Positions 1-11,800 of a DNA stretch of 64,000 nt are shown here, piece by piece. Source of the DNA: Campylorhamphus procurvoides (lineage: Eukaryota; Chordata; Aves; Passeriformes; Dendrocolaptidae); the NCBI GenBank assembly GCA_013396655.1, contig WBMV01005981.1, positions 62,001 to 126,000 of the forward strand. The letters are read 5' to 3'. Numbering within the stretch: position 1 is the stretch's first letter; every line of letters starts with the position of its first letter. The position numbers were made by a program, and so were the translations under genes. Under the pieces are notes generated by a model. It was not told the origin of the DNA. It did no database searches and saw nothing but the letters and a program-made list of their open reading frames with translations.

Positions 1-11
1 GTCTGCGCGGG

Positions 12-21
12 CTAAAAATAG
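12..21. promoter_or_regulatory. MEF2-consensus / TATA-like box
   Basis: The bases CTAAAAATAG fit the MEF2 consensus CTA(A/T)4TAG exactly, and the site stands out as an A/T island in GC-rich DNA. It could also act as a degenerate TATA element for rightward transcription starting near 45. The motif is short, so occupancy is inference. Confidence 0.35.
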
Positions 22-48
22 ACGGGAGCGCCTGACAACTGCGTTCTG

Positions 49-53
49 ATTGG
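49..53 (-). promoter_or_regulatory. CCAAT box (NF-Y type), minus orientation
   Basis: ATTGG on the plus strand reads CCAAT on the minus strand, inside CAGCCAATCAG, which matches the extended NF-Y site (CCAATCAG with a purine-rich 5' side). NF-Y sites usually lie 60-100 bp upstream of a start site and work in either orientation. For a leftward promoter the start would lie just outside the window. Confidence 0.4.
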
Positions 54-144
54 CTGCCGCTGGGGCGCCAGCAGCCAGTGGGGGCGCTGGGAGCGCCGCC
101 ACCGCCTCCCCGCCACGGGCGCTGTGCGCGCCGCTGCCCCCGCG

Positions 145-158
145 CCGGCAGGGGGCGC
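145..158 (+). promoter_or_regulatory. CTCF-like core motif
   Basis: CCGGCAGGGGGCGC agrees at all 14 positions with the commonly used vertebrate CTCF core CCRSYAGRKGGCRS. It sits in the CpG island immediately before the ATG at 161. CTCF frequently binds promoter-proximal sites. This is a motif match only. Confidence 0.45.
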
Positions 159-214
159 GCATGGCCGCGGCGGGGCCTGCACGGCAGCACAGGCACAGCC
201 ACGGCCCGGGGGCC

Positions 215-280
215 GATCCGTGGGAAGGGGGCGGTCCATGGGAAGGGGGCGGTCCATGGGAAAGGAGGGATCCATGGAGG
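215..280 (+). repeat. 18-bp tandem repeat with GC boxes
   Basis: There are three full units and part of a fourth, with unit starts at 215, 233, 251 and 269. The central unit reads GGTCCATGGGAAGGGGGC. The junctions of units 1/2 and 2/3 create GGGGGCGG, a GC box of the Sp1/KLF type. The period is a multiple of three, so the frame opened at 161 reads through it as a repeated Pro-Trp-Glu-Gly-Gly-type hexapeptide. The later units are degenerate (A for G changes), so it is probably a short minisatellite. Whether the peptide is ever made is unknown. Confidence 0.8.
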
Positions 281-300
281 TGTGTCAGCGGCATAGCTCC

Positions 301-3300
301 AGGGGTTTTGTGCGTACCGCAGGCCTTCCCCGCTCTTCCCTGTGCAAAGGAGTACCCGCAGGCACAGAGGGATAAATCAGGGAAGCAACAGGTAGCTGAA
401 GGAACAAAAGTGAAGTATAAATGTTTTTTTTTTTTCCCACGGAGTTACGAAAGAAAACTGTCAAACCAGTTGCAATGAAGGATTAGGAGAATGCCTTCTG
501 ATCTATCGAATGAATGCCTCAAATCTGTACAATAAAGACACAGATTCAGTAATTTCATTGGAAAGGGGCATGAGCTTTATAGGCATACATACGGACATAT
601 ATGGAAAATAAAAAAATTGCTAGTTCTTTATAGTTGCAAAAAGTGCACTGAGGGAACTTGGAAGACAGAAGCAGGAGCTGATTATCAGGTTGCCGTGTCC
701 TGATTTATTCAAGCACTGGGTAACACCTCTGGAACTGTTAAAACAGTCACAGACTTGAGCACTGGTTTGACTCTTTTATATCTCTCTTTCTGGAACCCCT
801 TTTGTCATGGGTGCCACACAGACAAGCATCACAGAAGTGTGAGTCCAAATGTAGCGAAGATAAATCTGTGAAGAAGGGAAGTGAAAGAAGACTCTTCTTG
901 ACAAATTTGTGTCTTTTGATTTTCACTGAGCTTGTGCCTTGGCTCACACTGGCAGAAGGAAGCAAGCAGTTCTGTGTTCTGGTCCATTTTAAGTTAAACG
1001 CTTTGAAACTTGTAAAAATCATTTTTTTTCTCTCACTTTTATATTATACACAGGTAGTCTTCAGTACCTGAGCATTATCTTGTCCATATGAGCTATTGGT
1101 GTCAGATTGTAATTTACATACTAATTGCTCACAATCTTTAGCAGTAGAAAAGTGAACTGTCCTCAATTCAAAGGATTTCTCAATTATCAAAGGAAAGTAC
1201 TTCATGGCAGAAAGTGTAGCCAGTAATTATCTACTGCCAAGTGTCAAAACACTTGTAGAATAAATGTTAACTGCCGGGAACAGAAGGAAGCTGATTTCTT
1301 CTGTGGCAGTTTGAGGTTTCTAGCATGAAAAAGAAGATAATTGTTACATATTCTGTTAGCTTCAATTGTAATAGTATTTTCAGTGTGGTGATGGCATTCA
1401 GGAGATATAGTTTAAGAACTCCGGTGCTGTAAATTCAGAGATGCAAGTTATATACAGAGAGACCATTCTCCACATGAGTTTGAAGCACTTCGGTGGGCTT
1501 GCAACTGGTGGGACTTTTTGAGTGTGCACAGTGACTCTTTTTGTCTATAGGCATCAGCAGAAATTTGATAGGTTTTAACCAGTCCTACCACCTGATCATC
1601 CCCTCCCATGTCATCACCTTACAAAGCCAGAATGAAAGGGTTAAGACTTTTTAACTGGGTAAATGTTCATATTTCTCTTGGATTTAATGGGAGAATTTCT
1701 CATGCAAGTCATAAATGTGAAACTTCTTTAGATTCGCCCTTTTGCTGTATAAGACAGTCCCGCTGGTTTTCGTTTTGATGCGTGCAGCTGCAAATACTTC
1801 CGAAGTTTAGGAAAGCAGAGTAACTTGGATATCTGTGCCAAAAAAGTTTAAACTGACTTTTAATACAACATTTGCACACTTTCAGTGCGACAACTTGAAG
1901 ATCTTTCAAAACAATAAAAAAAACCTTTTAGATTAATCCTTCAATGAGGACATCTTCAGCTTTTATTGGTTTTATACATTTTTATACATTACTTAATAAA
2001 CTTTTAACTTGTTTGCAGATTAGCCTCACCTGTATTTTTAATTTTCCTCTTAATCTTTGCCATATATTTTATTTTTAACACTATTTCTTGTAAAGTCATG
2101 TATACTTGTTTTAGCTTCTGAATAGCTGTTTTATGGTGACAAGTCTTGCTGCTTATGCACTGTTAATGGAAATGTGATATTTCGTGTTGATTAAGGTATA
2201 AAGTTCTTTAGGGCATCTGTTCAGTTTGCATGTATAATTTCTTTTCCTGCAGTGTTTCTTCGACCTTTTCTGAGATGCTTGTATTATATATTCTTTACCT
2301 TTCTGTACAACGCATCCCTCTGGGCTGCTCTTCTGAGAGCTTTAATTATAATGCTGTCTCTAAGACAATTACATAATTAAGTGGTTTTCCTTTTCATTCT
2401 GAATTTGGTAATTATAACAAAAATGCTGAAAAGTGCATCAGCTGCAATATGAAGAAAATCACTAAAAGAAAAGGTACGTAGAAGAGAAACACAGTCGAGA
2501 AGATTCTGCTAATAACCAATAAATGAAATGAAAATTAAAAACAAATAGGAAGAATTGTGCTTTCTGAACTCCTTCAAACTATTGATTTAAATTATAATTT
2601 TTTTGTAGCTTTGATGATGGGAAAAATATGATGCTCCAATGAAAATTTATAAGTATAGTTGTTGTAGTTAAGCTTTCCCTGAGTACGGTAGAATAGAGTA
2701 CTGAAAGGACAGGTGTTTTATTGTTTCATAATTTTCCATATTTAATTTTAAAGATAGGTTCCTTTTTTGCTCTCCCTAGTTCTATCACTGCCCTAGTCAC
2801 GTGTGTGTACTTTTCATGTTTTATTGAAACAGATGGCATATCTCCTCTTTCAAGGCCCAGGCAAGGGGGGCGTAGGGAATATGGTAGGATTAAATTATTT
2901 TGAAACAAGAAGACATCTTTCTCATATGCTTTTTCTCATACACCTGTTAGTCTTTCAAACAAGCCGTGACAGTAAACACTCGGAAACAGAGAGTGTGTTT
3001 TGGTGGCAGTGTTCTGAAACCCTGCCCTTCTTCAGTATTCGGTTCCTATGACTACCTCTTTTTCAAAAGCAGAGCCTAAAAGTTAGTAGCTGAGCTCAGC
3101 TGAAGTGAACAATAATACTTCCAGCAACCACGAAAGGAACAGATTAGGCATTTGTTTCAGCTCTATTAGAAAACCTCTAGCCTAAATCCGCCAAAATCAC
3201 CGAAGGCTCAGTGCTTTTGAAAAACGGGTCATTTCTTAAAGCATATAAACATGAGTTCAGAAGCCTGATTTTCAACTTTTCTTTGTCAAAATGTTGAACA

Positions 3301-6300
3301 AGCTTTATTTCTACAGAAATACTACAAATTCAGGGTTTGTGGAATTTAATACATGTATATGCGCTCCAGGAAACATTTGGAATGGTCTGACTAAAATGTA
3401 TTGTTCTGGCCTTTGGATTCTGTATATATCATTCACATATGTACATGTATGAAAATTATCCATTGACCATGCATGCAGGACATTTGAGTGGAACAGTAAT
3501 GTCATGTCTGGAAGCCCAGATGAAAACATGACTTGAAGCAGTTAAGAGTTCCTGATTCAGTTAGAATTTTCCCATATGGCTATGCTGCCAGCATCAGTGG
3601 GTGTTCTAGGCAAGCATATATGCTGTTTGATGAATTCCCATTCGATCCTGCAGGAATGTCTGTTCAAATGCATGTCTGAGATACTTTTCTATCAGAGTAG
3701 TGGCTATGGGTATTTTTAATTTTAACATCTACTTTAACACTTACTAAAGTAATACAGTTGCATAGTGTGCAAGACATTTATTTGGGGGCTCAGTCCTAAC
3801 CTACTACTGGTAAAACAGATTTCCCAGAGCATGGGGAATTGTGTATTTGTGTCAGCATGTTCGTGCAAATAGCTTAGAACTTGATCATAGAGGAAACCTG
3901 ATCAAGCAATCATTTAAAATTATCATCTTTCCTCATGTGAGCCTTAGCTATAGAATTGAGATCTTTAGGACGTGTTTTGAAATATATTTTAAGAATGTAG
4001 TGATTCTAAAGCTATAATTCACATCTAGATTTATTATAATAAAAATTCAAAATAAAGAATAGCACCTGCAATTTGGCATATAAATCAATCTTTGAGTTAT
4101 AGCGAAATCTATCCTTGTAGTCATGTGACCAGGGAAAAGATTAAATGGGTCAGGGGTCTAATTTAGTAAAACAAATCCTGTTTCCCTAGAGGTTTCTAAG
4201 GACCTTGTTGGTCAGTACTGGATTATTTGGAGAAGCAAAGCATCAGAAATTTAAGCTGGCATAATGAAATGTGCATGGTTCAAAGCTGTGTGTCTCTAAC
4301 TCGGAGTCACATAGCAGTGATAGGTGGCCTATAGCTATTCCGTGGCGTTCTGTTAAACAACAAAATTGATACTGTTTTCAGTTTCAAGGCTGGCAAGCAA
4401 TCCAGAGAAATGAAAAGATTCACTGGCCACTGGGGAGGTGGCTTGAAGGACTGAGGTCTTGTGTGATTTCTTTAGGGTCTTAAACATGAATGTGTCAGGT
4501 TACGTTTCATATCAGAAATGTAATAACCACAATCTAATGTTTCTCTAGTTTTCCCATAGCTACATTTTACAGTTGCGTCGTAGTTTTTCTGGTAAAACAT
4601 GCTTCAGATATAATATTTTTGTTCAATTTTCACAAGCCCACACTTGCCACTAAGTTTTCAATGAGCAGCCACTGCTGGCAGAGTGCCATTTGGGAGGGCA
4701 GAAGATCACATAGACATGTTAAGATTCATTATTGATTGGGACTTTGTCTCCACAAACTCAGGTTATTATTTTCACTGAAGTCAGGAGTCATACTGCTTTG
4801 ATGAAGAAGTAACTTGGACCTTATCCAGCTATTGATATTTCTAAAGTGATGATCTGGCTCTAAATCTGGCCGCAACGATGCATTGCCTCACCACACAGAT
4901 CTTATTACATGTGCCTGTCATTAGTAATGCTTCTGACTTCAACTTTTGAATGCCTTGAACACAGAGCCTAGTGGTTTTAGTTTTAATAGGTTCCTTTTAC
5001 TCTTATATAGTGTTGCCATTGGATTGCTTACTACTGATAATCATGCAAGAAAGTTGCTGGATGTGCAAAATGTACTGCTTGGGAGAATTGTGCAGTACCA
5101 GAATACTTTTGTGTAAACAGGTAATCTGCACTGGTTTTCACCACAGAAGTTCTGAATTTAATATTAAGGTCAAAATGACATGTCATCTTCTTAAAAAATT
5201 CTCATTTCTCATATTCATAAATGTCTCTGTATGACTCACTCAGCAGTATTATGGGCTAATAAAAATATCTACTGCAGCACAGAGGATTCCAAAGTCAGTG
5301 GTGCAAAATTGCTCTTTTCTTTGTTAGAGCTTGTATGAGCTGATGGAAATGTCACTGAGCTACAAAATGAGTAATGAAACCTGGATTTGATGTGGTGTTT
5401 TTGGCTGCAGACAGGTGTGCCTCCCACAGTTCACACTGTATGACAGCACCTGTATCACTGTGGGAATACCTGTGTTCCTGCAGAGCTCTGGCAGAGCAGA
5501 CACTGCAAACCTACTTGTACCTCCTCTACTGTGGAGCTGTAATGCAAACCAAGCAAGGCCAAAGTGATGTTGTTTGGAGAACAGACGTGGTCTGAAAGCC
5601 AGGATAGTTTTCCCTGTTTTATCCACGTGCACAACCATCAATTCAGTGCTCATCTGACTCCTTAGTCAGCTTAGATAATGAGATGCCAGGTGATATTCCT
5701 TTTGCACTGCTGGGCAATGTTTTAGGTAAAAGCTTGATGACTGGACTGTGTATGTTTGTCCCTTCAGGTGATATTCTTCTCACTAAATTCAGATACTTGT
5801 TTTACAGATATCTATTCTAGGTCACAGCTATCTCATTTTAGTGTACATGTCTGTGTATAGTGTACTATTGTATGCTACAGTATACAAATGTACTATTGTA
5901 GATGTCAATGTGTCTACTATGGTAGGTACTCACATTGATTGTTTGAATCCCATATTCCAAAGTAATGTAAAATATCACTGCCTTCTACTCTGTATGCTAC
6001 ATTACCATGAATGCTTTTTTTTTGCTTTTTTTTTTATTCCCATTATTTGTGATGAGCAAGCTTGTTCAGGAGCTTGGTCTTCAAGCTCATTAGTAAAAAG
6101 AGAAATACATGTGATTCTGAAGCTAACTCTGTCTTAACACTTGTCCAACTTAAGTCAGTTTCAGGAATCTTCTCAAAGCCTGATTTTGGAAGGAATTTTT
6201 TTGATATCACATCAAAATTCCATTTGGGATACATGTGATGATAAGAAAAAGATTATATGAAGGTATACCCACACTTTCTGTTGTGTATGTACCTCAAGAT

Positions 6301-8555
6301 TTTTGTGTATTTTTCATTTGTCTATGTGTTTTGGGGCTAGTGCCCTGTACTCATGCATATTTCATAAATCAACTGGCAGAGTAAATATAGTATTTTTTTC
6401 TTTTTTTTATTTTATTTGGCATAAGAAACAAAACCCCAAACATAATTCTTGCTTTATATACCTTTCAAATACATCTTATGCATAGTATGGATTCAGTAAA
6501 TTGTATGCCCTGGTTGAAAGGATTTCTTTCTGTTGTTGTTTTGTTTTTCATTATTTTAAATGAAGGTAAATTAATACAATTTAAAACTGTTTACTAGTAA
6601 TATTTATTAACCATTATTTTGGTCCATAAAAGCAAAAGTTTGGCTTTATTTTTATTTAAAATCCTGAAATATTATTTGGATGAAACCTGAGCAAACCTAA
6701 TTATGTCAATGCTTTTCTTCCCTGAGCCTTGAACTGCACCCATCACAGAAATTAGAATCTGGAAAAAATAAAAATCTAATACCAATGAGTTAAAACCGGC
6801 ACAATGAAAAAGAAGATAATTACATTGCTCAGCTGTCACAAGGCCAACATAAAAAAAATGAAGTGACTCATCTTCCTTCACAGGCACAGCCTGCTCAAAC
6901 ATACATTTATAATTATTTATTTGTCTGGTTTTGATTCCTTAGCCAAATGTCACTACTTTGTAATGTGATTTAACCACTTGGGGATTTTTTTCAAAGAGTT
7001 CATTTATAGTTTTATCACTGAACTACAAAAAACTGTTCTGAGCTCCAATGTCTTTAAGTTGCAAGCAACTGTTGTACATCATTCAGACTTACTTTGTATG
7101 AGTACATGAGTTCAAAGACAGCTCTCCTGCAAAGATAAGATACAATATGAAGTGAACAAGGGCTGCTCTCTAGTAAAGGCATGTTCCTTACCAAACCAGT
7201 GTATCAGGCAAGGGTACTCTCAAGACCTAAACATCAAAAAAAAATCATATAACAGTGTAATTTTTACTTTGGAGGTAAATGAAAAATTGATTTAGATAAT
7301 TTCTTAAAAGAAAGGGACTCATCTATAATTCATAGGTGTATTTTTGAGAGGTTTGCCCATGATTTTATGAGCAAAATCTATAAAAATTGCAATATACAAA
7401 AGTTCTGTAAAGGAAGAACACTGGTAATAAAATCTTTGAATAATAATTGCCATTGATTTTCAATTTTTGACAAAATGTGATACTCCCGCTAGGTGGAAAG
7501 TCTGAAAAAAATAAAGATTTTCTGGGTTGAATGTGCAAATATACTTTCGTAGAGAGTTTTTATTCAATCCTCAAGCTGAACAAAGAGTAACAGTTTTGCC
7601 TTATAGAAATTAATGTAAAGGTTAAGGCCTAACAAATAGAATTGTTGCTAATTTTATGCTAATTTAGCTTTTTTTTCCCTTTCTTTTTCCTTGAGTGGGA
7701 GTCATTCCTGGTTTTTGGACAGTGTGTTAGTGGTTCATGTTTGCTGAAGTTTCTTGGATGAATTTGAATTTTCAGCTAGTGGGTTATTTACAAACTGTTT
7801 GCTTTGACTGTTCACCCTGCTCTATTAAACATTTGCTTTGGTTCATTCTATTAAATTCCAGTTTGTGCAATGGCTACCAGTGCAAATGAGAGGAACCCTT
7901 TTGCTTGTCTGACTGGCATCAGGAAGTCCTTTGGCAAGTCATGCTGTGCTGGCATGCTTTAGCATCTTTCTCTTTGTCAAAGAGAAGCAAAAATGAGGAA
8001 AAATGATAAATCTAGTACAAAAGAGATCTTTTTGTGATGTTAGTAGCAAACCTGGAAAGTTACTGTTAAAACAGGAACCTTCATGAGCTCTGGGAAAGCC
8101 AAACCATTGAAGATAGCAGGATTACTGAGTGAAAGTAACTGTAAACAAAAAACTTGCTGACTGTTGTCATTTTTTGTCAATTTCAGCAAATATCTACTCG
8201 CAGGCAAGGATCATATGTAGTGACCCACCTCCTAGAACTGTTTTTTCCTTCTTTTATTTTTTACAAATCTTTTGAAAAATTAGTTCAAAGGGGATAAAAA
8301 GGGTGACATTATGGTTGAATTCTCTGTAATCTAACTTGACTGAGGAAATGTGGCTGTTAGGCATGAGTTCCCTCTCTAGCCAGGGAGCAAAAACAAGCAC
8401 TGTCAGAAATTAGTTCAGCCAGTGCAATAACAGATCTGTATGATAGGTCTTTTGAGGCTATGCATTTCTTTTTGCAAGTAGAGATGCAAGAAGAGCTTAT
8501 TTAGATGTAGATATTCAAGTTACATGAGATAGTGCCAATGCCAAAACAGGCTGGG
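301..8555. other. AT-rich non-coding DNA
   Basis: No gene is recognised in this 8-kb stretch. Open frames are short, at most 98 codons (5841-6137), with no domain, no codon-use signal and no homology that I recognise. Small-scale structure includes a run of 12 T near 424-435 and an AATAAA at 531-536 that could end a short transcript from the island. There is also a 12-bp direct repeat TGTACTATTGTA at 5861-5872 and 5889-5900, T tracts at about 6008-6033, and a 19-bp odd palindrome at 7968-7986. It could be intronic or intergenic. Confidence 0.6.
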
Positions 8556-8862
8556 AAACTGGCATGGGATCAGTACAGATCCACCAGTGCAGTAAAGGGG
8601 CTGGAGAACCAGCCCTCTGAGATGAGGCTGAGGAACAGGAGCTGACTCAGGTGGGAGCAAAGGTGGCTTTGCAGGGCCTTATGGAGCAGCCGTGAAAAAG
8701 ATGGAGCCAGGCTCTTCACAATGAGGCAATGTCCACAGACTGAAACAAGAACAACTGAGACAGAATATAAAAAAACCCTTTTCATACAGAGACCAGTCAA
8801 GCAGTCCCTTGCAATCTGAATTTTGATCCTCTTTTACTGAAGATCTGTCTATCCAGGCCAAA
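8556..8862 (+). mobile_element. Old CR1 LINE fragment, 3' part
   Basis: The stretch resembles the end of CR1 ORF2 in plus orientation. 'AAGGGGCTGGAGAACC...GAGATGAGGCTGAGG' corresponds to the segment encoding the KGLE...ERLRELG part of the RT C-terminal region, and 'AAAGATGGAGCCAGGCTCTTC' to the following GARLF segment. Small indels break every frame, so it is much older than the copies at 49 and 60 kb. Neither end is clear, and no target duplication or octamer tail is visible. Assignment rests on remembered family consensus, not an alignment. Confidence 0.6.
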
Positions 8863-11800
8863 TGTATTGTTGGGTGAGCTGGAAAATCTCCACTAGTGTC
8901 TTCTGTCTCATGAAGTCATTGCAATATTGGAAAAGGAAGTCACAGTGCTGTAAAAAAAAATATTTACATTGGAAGATCCTCTATAGTAAGTGGTCTTGTT
9001 GAGAGCTGTTTGTTGTAAGCTCATTTCCCATTATTATGAAGGTTGACATTACAATATTCCATTGTTTTCTCTTTTTTGATGTTTAAGTTAACATTTGAAC
9101 TATAAGCACCAGAGTTCACTGTGACTTTTATGACCTGTTTAATAAAAAAGCTGGGTTTTGCCTGATAATTTTTTAGTCTTTAAACCTGTAGTATCATTAT
9201 TGTCTCAAAGGTGACATAGCTGTTTGAACGCAGGTATGTTGACATGTCTTGTTCTTCTCTGCTTTTCTGTCTGTCAGTTCACCTATACTCTGTTCAGTAT
9301 TGCTAAGATAATGAATGTACTACCAATTCTGAAGTAGGTCATAAATAAAACAGAGCTCTTGTGGCCTTTACAAATCATATCCCCCTTAAAAGCATACCAA
9401 AATCTCCATCCAAAATTCGTTCCTTACTGTAGAGAACTCAACCCTTCATTGCTAAATAAATAAAGTCTGTAGGTTAGATATGTATCCAGAGACCCAAACC
9501 TGTCTCCTACTGCTATTTGTTTTTTCTGGAGTTTTTTGATTTTGTCCAGTTGGTTAAGTATGCTAGCTTAATTTTAGGGTATTCCCTCAGTTTCTGTGTG
9601 AAAAACTACTATGTGCAGGTTAGCATACAAAGATAGTAGCAACAGAAGTAAGCAGCTAGTCTCAGACTTCAAAAGAAGGAATGGAAAATGCACTCTGAAG
9701 GTCAAAATCAAAGTGACAGCTTAGCCATGAGTATTCCATTCCTACTTTTGGAAAGGTGAGATTCTGAGGAGAGATACAGTGCACTCTAACAGGATCAGCT
9801 ACACATACTTACTGACAGCTGAAGTATTGCAGATACAGCCTGGGGGGAAAAAAAAAGATCTGAAGGTTTAATTCTGCCTTTGGACAAAATACAGTTCAAT
9901 TCTTGCTTCAGGGGTGGTGGGATGGAAGGCGACACAAGAAAAAGACCTTCTCCTTGTATTAATTTATTCCAAAGTGATGTGATGCCTGGGTTTTAGTACC
10001 AGGTAGTACATGATGGATCATCTGGAGAAGTGAGACTGAGTCCTGAGTCTGTGAATAAACCTGTGTATTACACAGGTCAATTAGACATTTTACTTTTCTG
10101 ACCTTCTGTTGCCACTCATACTTTGCTTTTCTACTTTTATAGGAATGCATTTAGGAAAGAGATAGAGTCTTTCTAAATGTGTGTTTGTTGAGACCGTCAG
10201 ACATTCTTTAAAACGTTTGAAAATCATATTCTGGCCATTTCAAGAAACTAACTTAAGTCATAGGGGCTTGGTGGATTTTACCAAATAGTAGTTCTTGATT
10301 TGATTCCCTTAGATTCTAGTCAATGCAACTGTGTTCCCGTCATAAGTGATCTCTGCTAATTTCACACTAAATAGAAACAAAATACTTATGAAGAAAGGCT
10401 CCAAGATGGTTAAAATATTTTTGCATAATGGCTCAAAAGCTGAGTTTTGCATAGTTGATTCTCTTTTCAGTCCCTTCATGGGACTGTTGGGTTCACAGTA
10501 TCATTAGCATGCTTTATATGGAACAAAGTTGTTCTGAAAGTTGCCTGTGTTAAATCTGCAGGGATTTGTTTCACTTTGTGGGGAAGGCTCAGACAAAGAC
10601 ATTTGGAATTGAAGGTGGAGATTACTGACTCCACATCCAATAGTGAAAGCAAATATAGACACAAACTACACTTTCCCTTACCTTGTATATCCCCTGTGTG
10701 TGTCTCAGTACTGTCTGTTTCTTTGACCAATTTCATTCTCTTATTTCTCTTTACAGCTAATACTGGGAATTATTTGGAGCTTGCTGCAGCACCAGGGTGC
10801 AACTGCTGTTTCGGGAAAAATTCCTTCAATAAAGCAACCAATGAAAGGTGACCTCAAGCCTAAAGGAATACATCTGCTGGAGTGCTTGCTCCTGAATTAA
10901 TATTTTGGAGGGCATACTATTGATGTTATCAGTGCCTTTAGGCTCAATGTCTGTTGCTCTTTGGGAAGATTAGCATCTGAAGAGATTCTTTGGGACACAT
11001 GCTTCTTAACATGCATGATGAAGGTCAAAAATCTACCTCTTCTATGCCTCTTCTCTCTTATGCAGTAGAGGTTTTTCCACAGAGCACCAGTCATGCAAAG
11101 TTAGCAAGGGAGAGTTTCCAGTGTCTGCTGGTACCTGCCATCCGCCAAAAACATGGCTGGATGTGCCCTGTCACACACTGTGATTCCAGTCCCAGAGCTC
11201 TCGTTTAAGGTGCTGTACAAGGCAGGTGAAGTATGTGAAGCTCTGTGGGGCTGTGAGTAGGTAGAGTGATGGCGGATGCTTGTCAGAAGTAATTGGTGCT
11301 GGGGCTTTCTATGAAAATTGATCCATAGATGAGATGGTGTAAGTCCTCACTTCTGGCAGGGAAAACACTTCTCTGTCTCACAAAAAAAGGGAACAAAAAG
11401 TACTTTGAGCTGAGAGATGGATCAAATTTCTCTCACATCTGGGTTGCTCTTTTCCAGGAAAGAGTAGAGTCCATGACTATGAATCTTGATTTTGAGAAGA
11501 ATGAGGAATGCCTCTTGAATGTACAGATGTGCATGTTGAGGAAGACTGATACAGAAGGCTGAGGGATAGGCTTAGAATTATAAATTATATATCTAAGCTA
11601 AGACTGTAACTCAGATTTTAATTTAAGACTTAAAGCAAAATCAGGTTTTTTTCAATGCTTTCTTTTTTACTGAAGAGAATATTGTGTTTGGTACTACTGG
11701 GCCTTGGAAGTCAGGGTTTGTAAGAAGAACTCCAAGAAGGAATTAAAGTTTAAAAAGTCAAATTGACAGGAATAATTGCCATTTTCAATACACATTCAAT

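Larger units (their letters stand above)
1..300. promoter_or_regulatory. CpG island with promoter-like motifs
   Basis: This is the only strongly GC- and CpG-rich stretch in the window; CpG density falls sharply after about 300. It contains a MEF2/TATA-like box at 12-21, an inverted CCAAT box at 49-53, a CTCF-like core at 145-158 and two GC boxes inside an 18-bp tandem repeat (215-280). In vertebrates such islands usually mark promoters and first exons. An ATG at 161 (C at -3, G at +4, so a weak to moderate context) opens a frame running to 478, but its product is alanine/proline/glycine-rich and has no domain I recognise. A possible splice donor (CAG then GTAG) lies at 391/392 and an AATAAA at 531-536. 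Transcription could run right from here or left out of the window; the sequence alone does not decide. Promoter identity is inferred from composition and motifs. Confidence 0.6.

Noticed and set aside
12..275. Minus-strand proline/arginine-rich frame in the CpG island as a protein
   Set aside because: GC-rich DNA lacks stops by composition. The frame is antisense to the tandem repeat and shows no recognisable domain.
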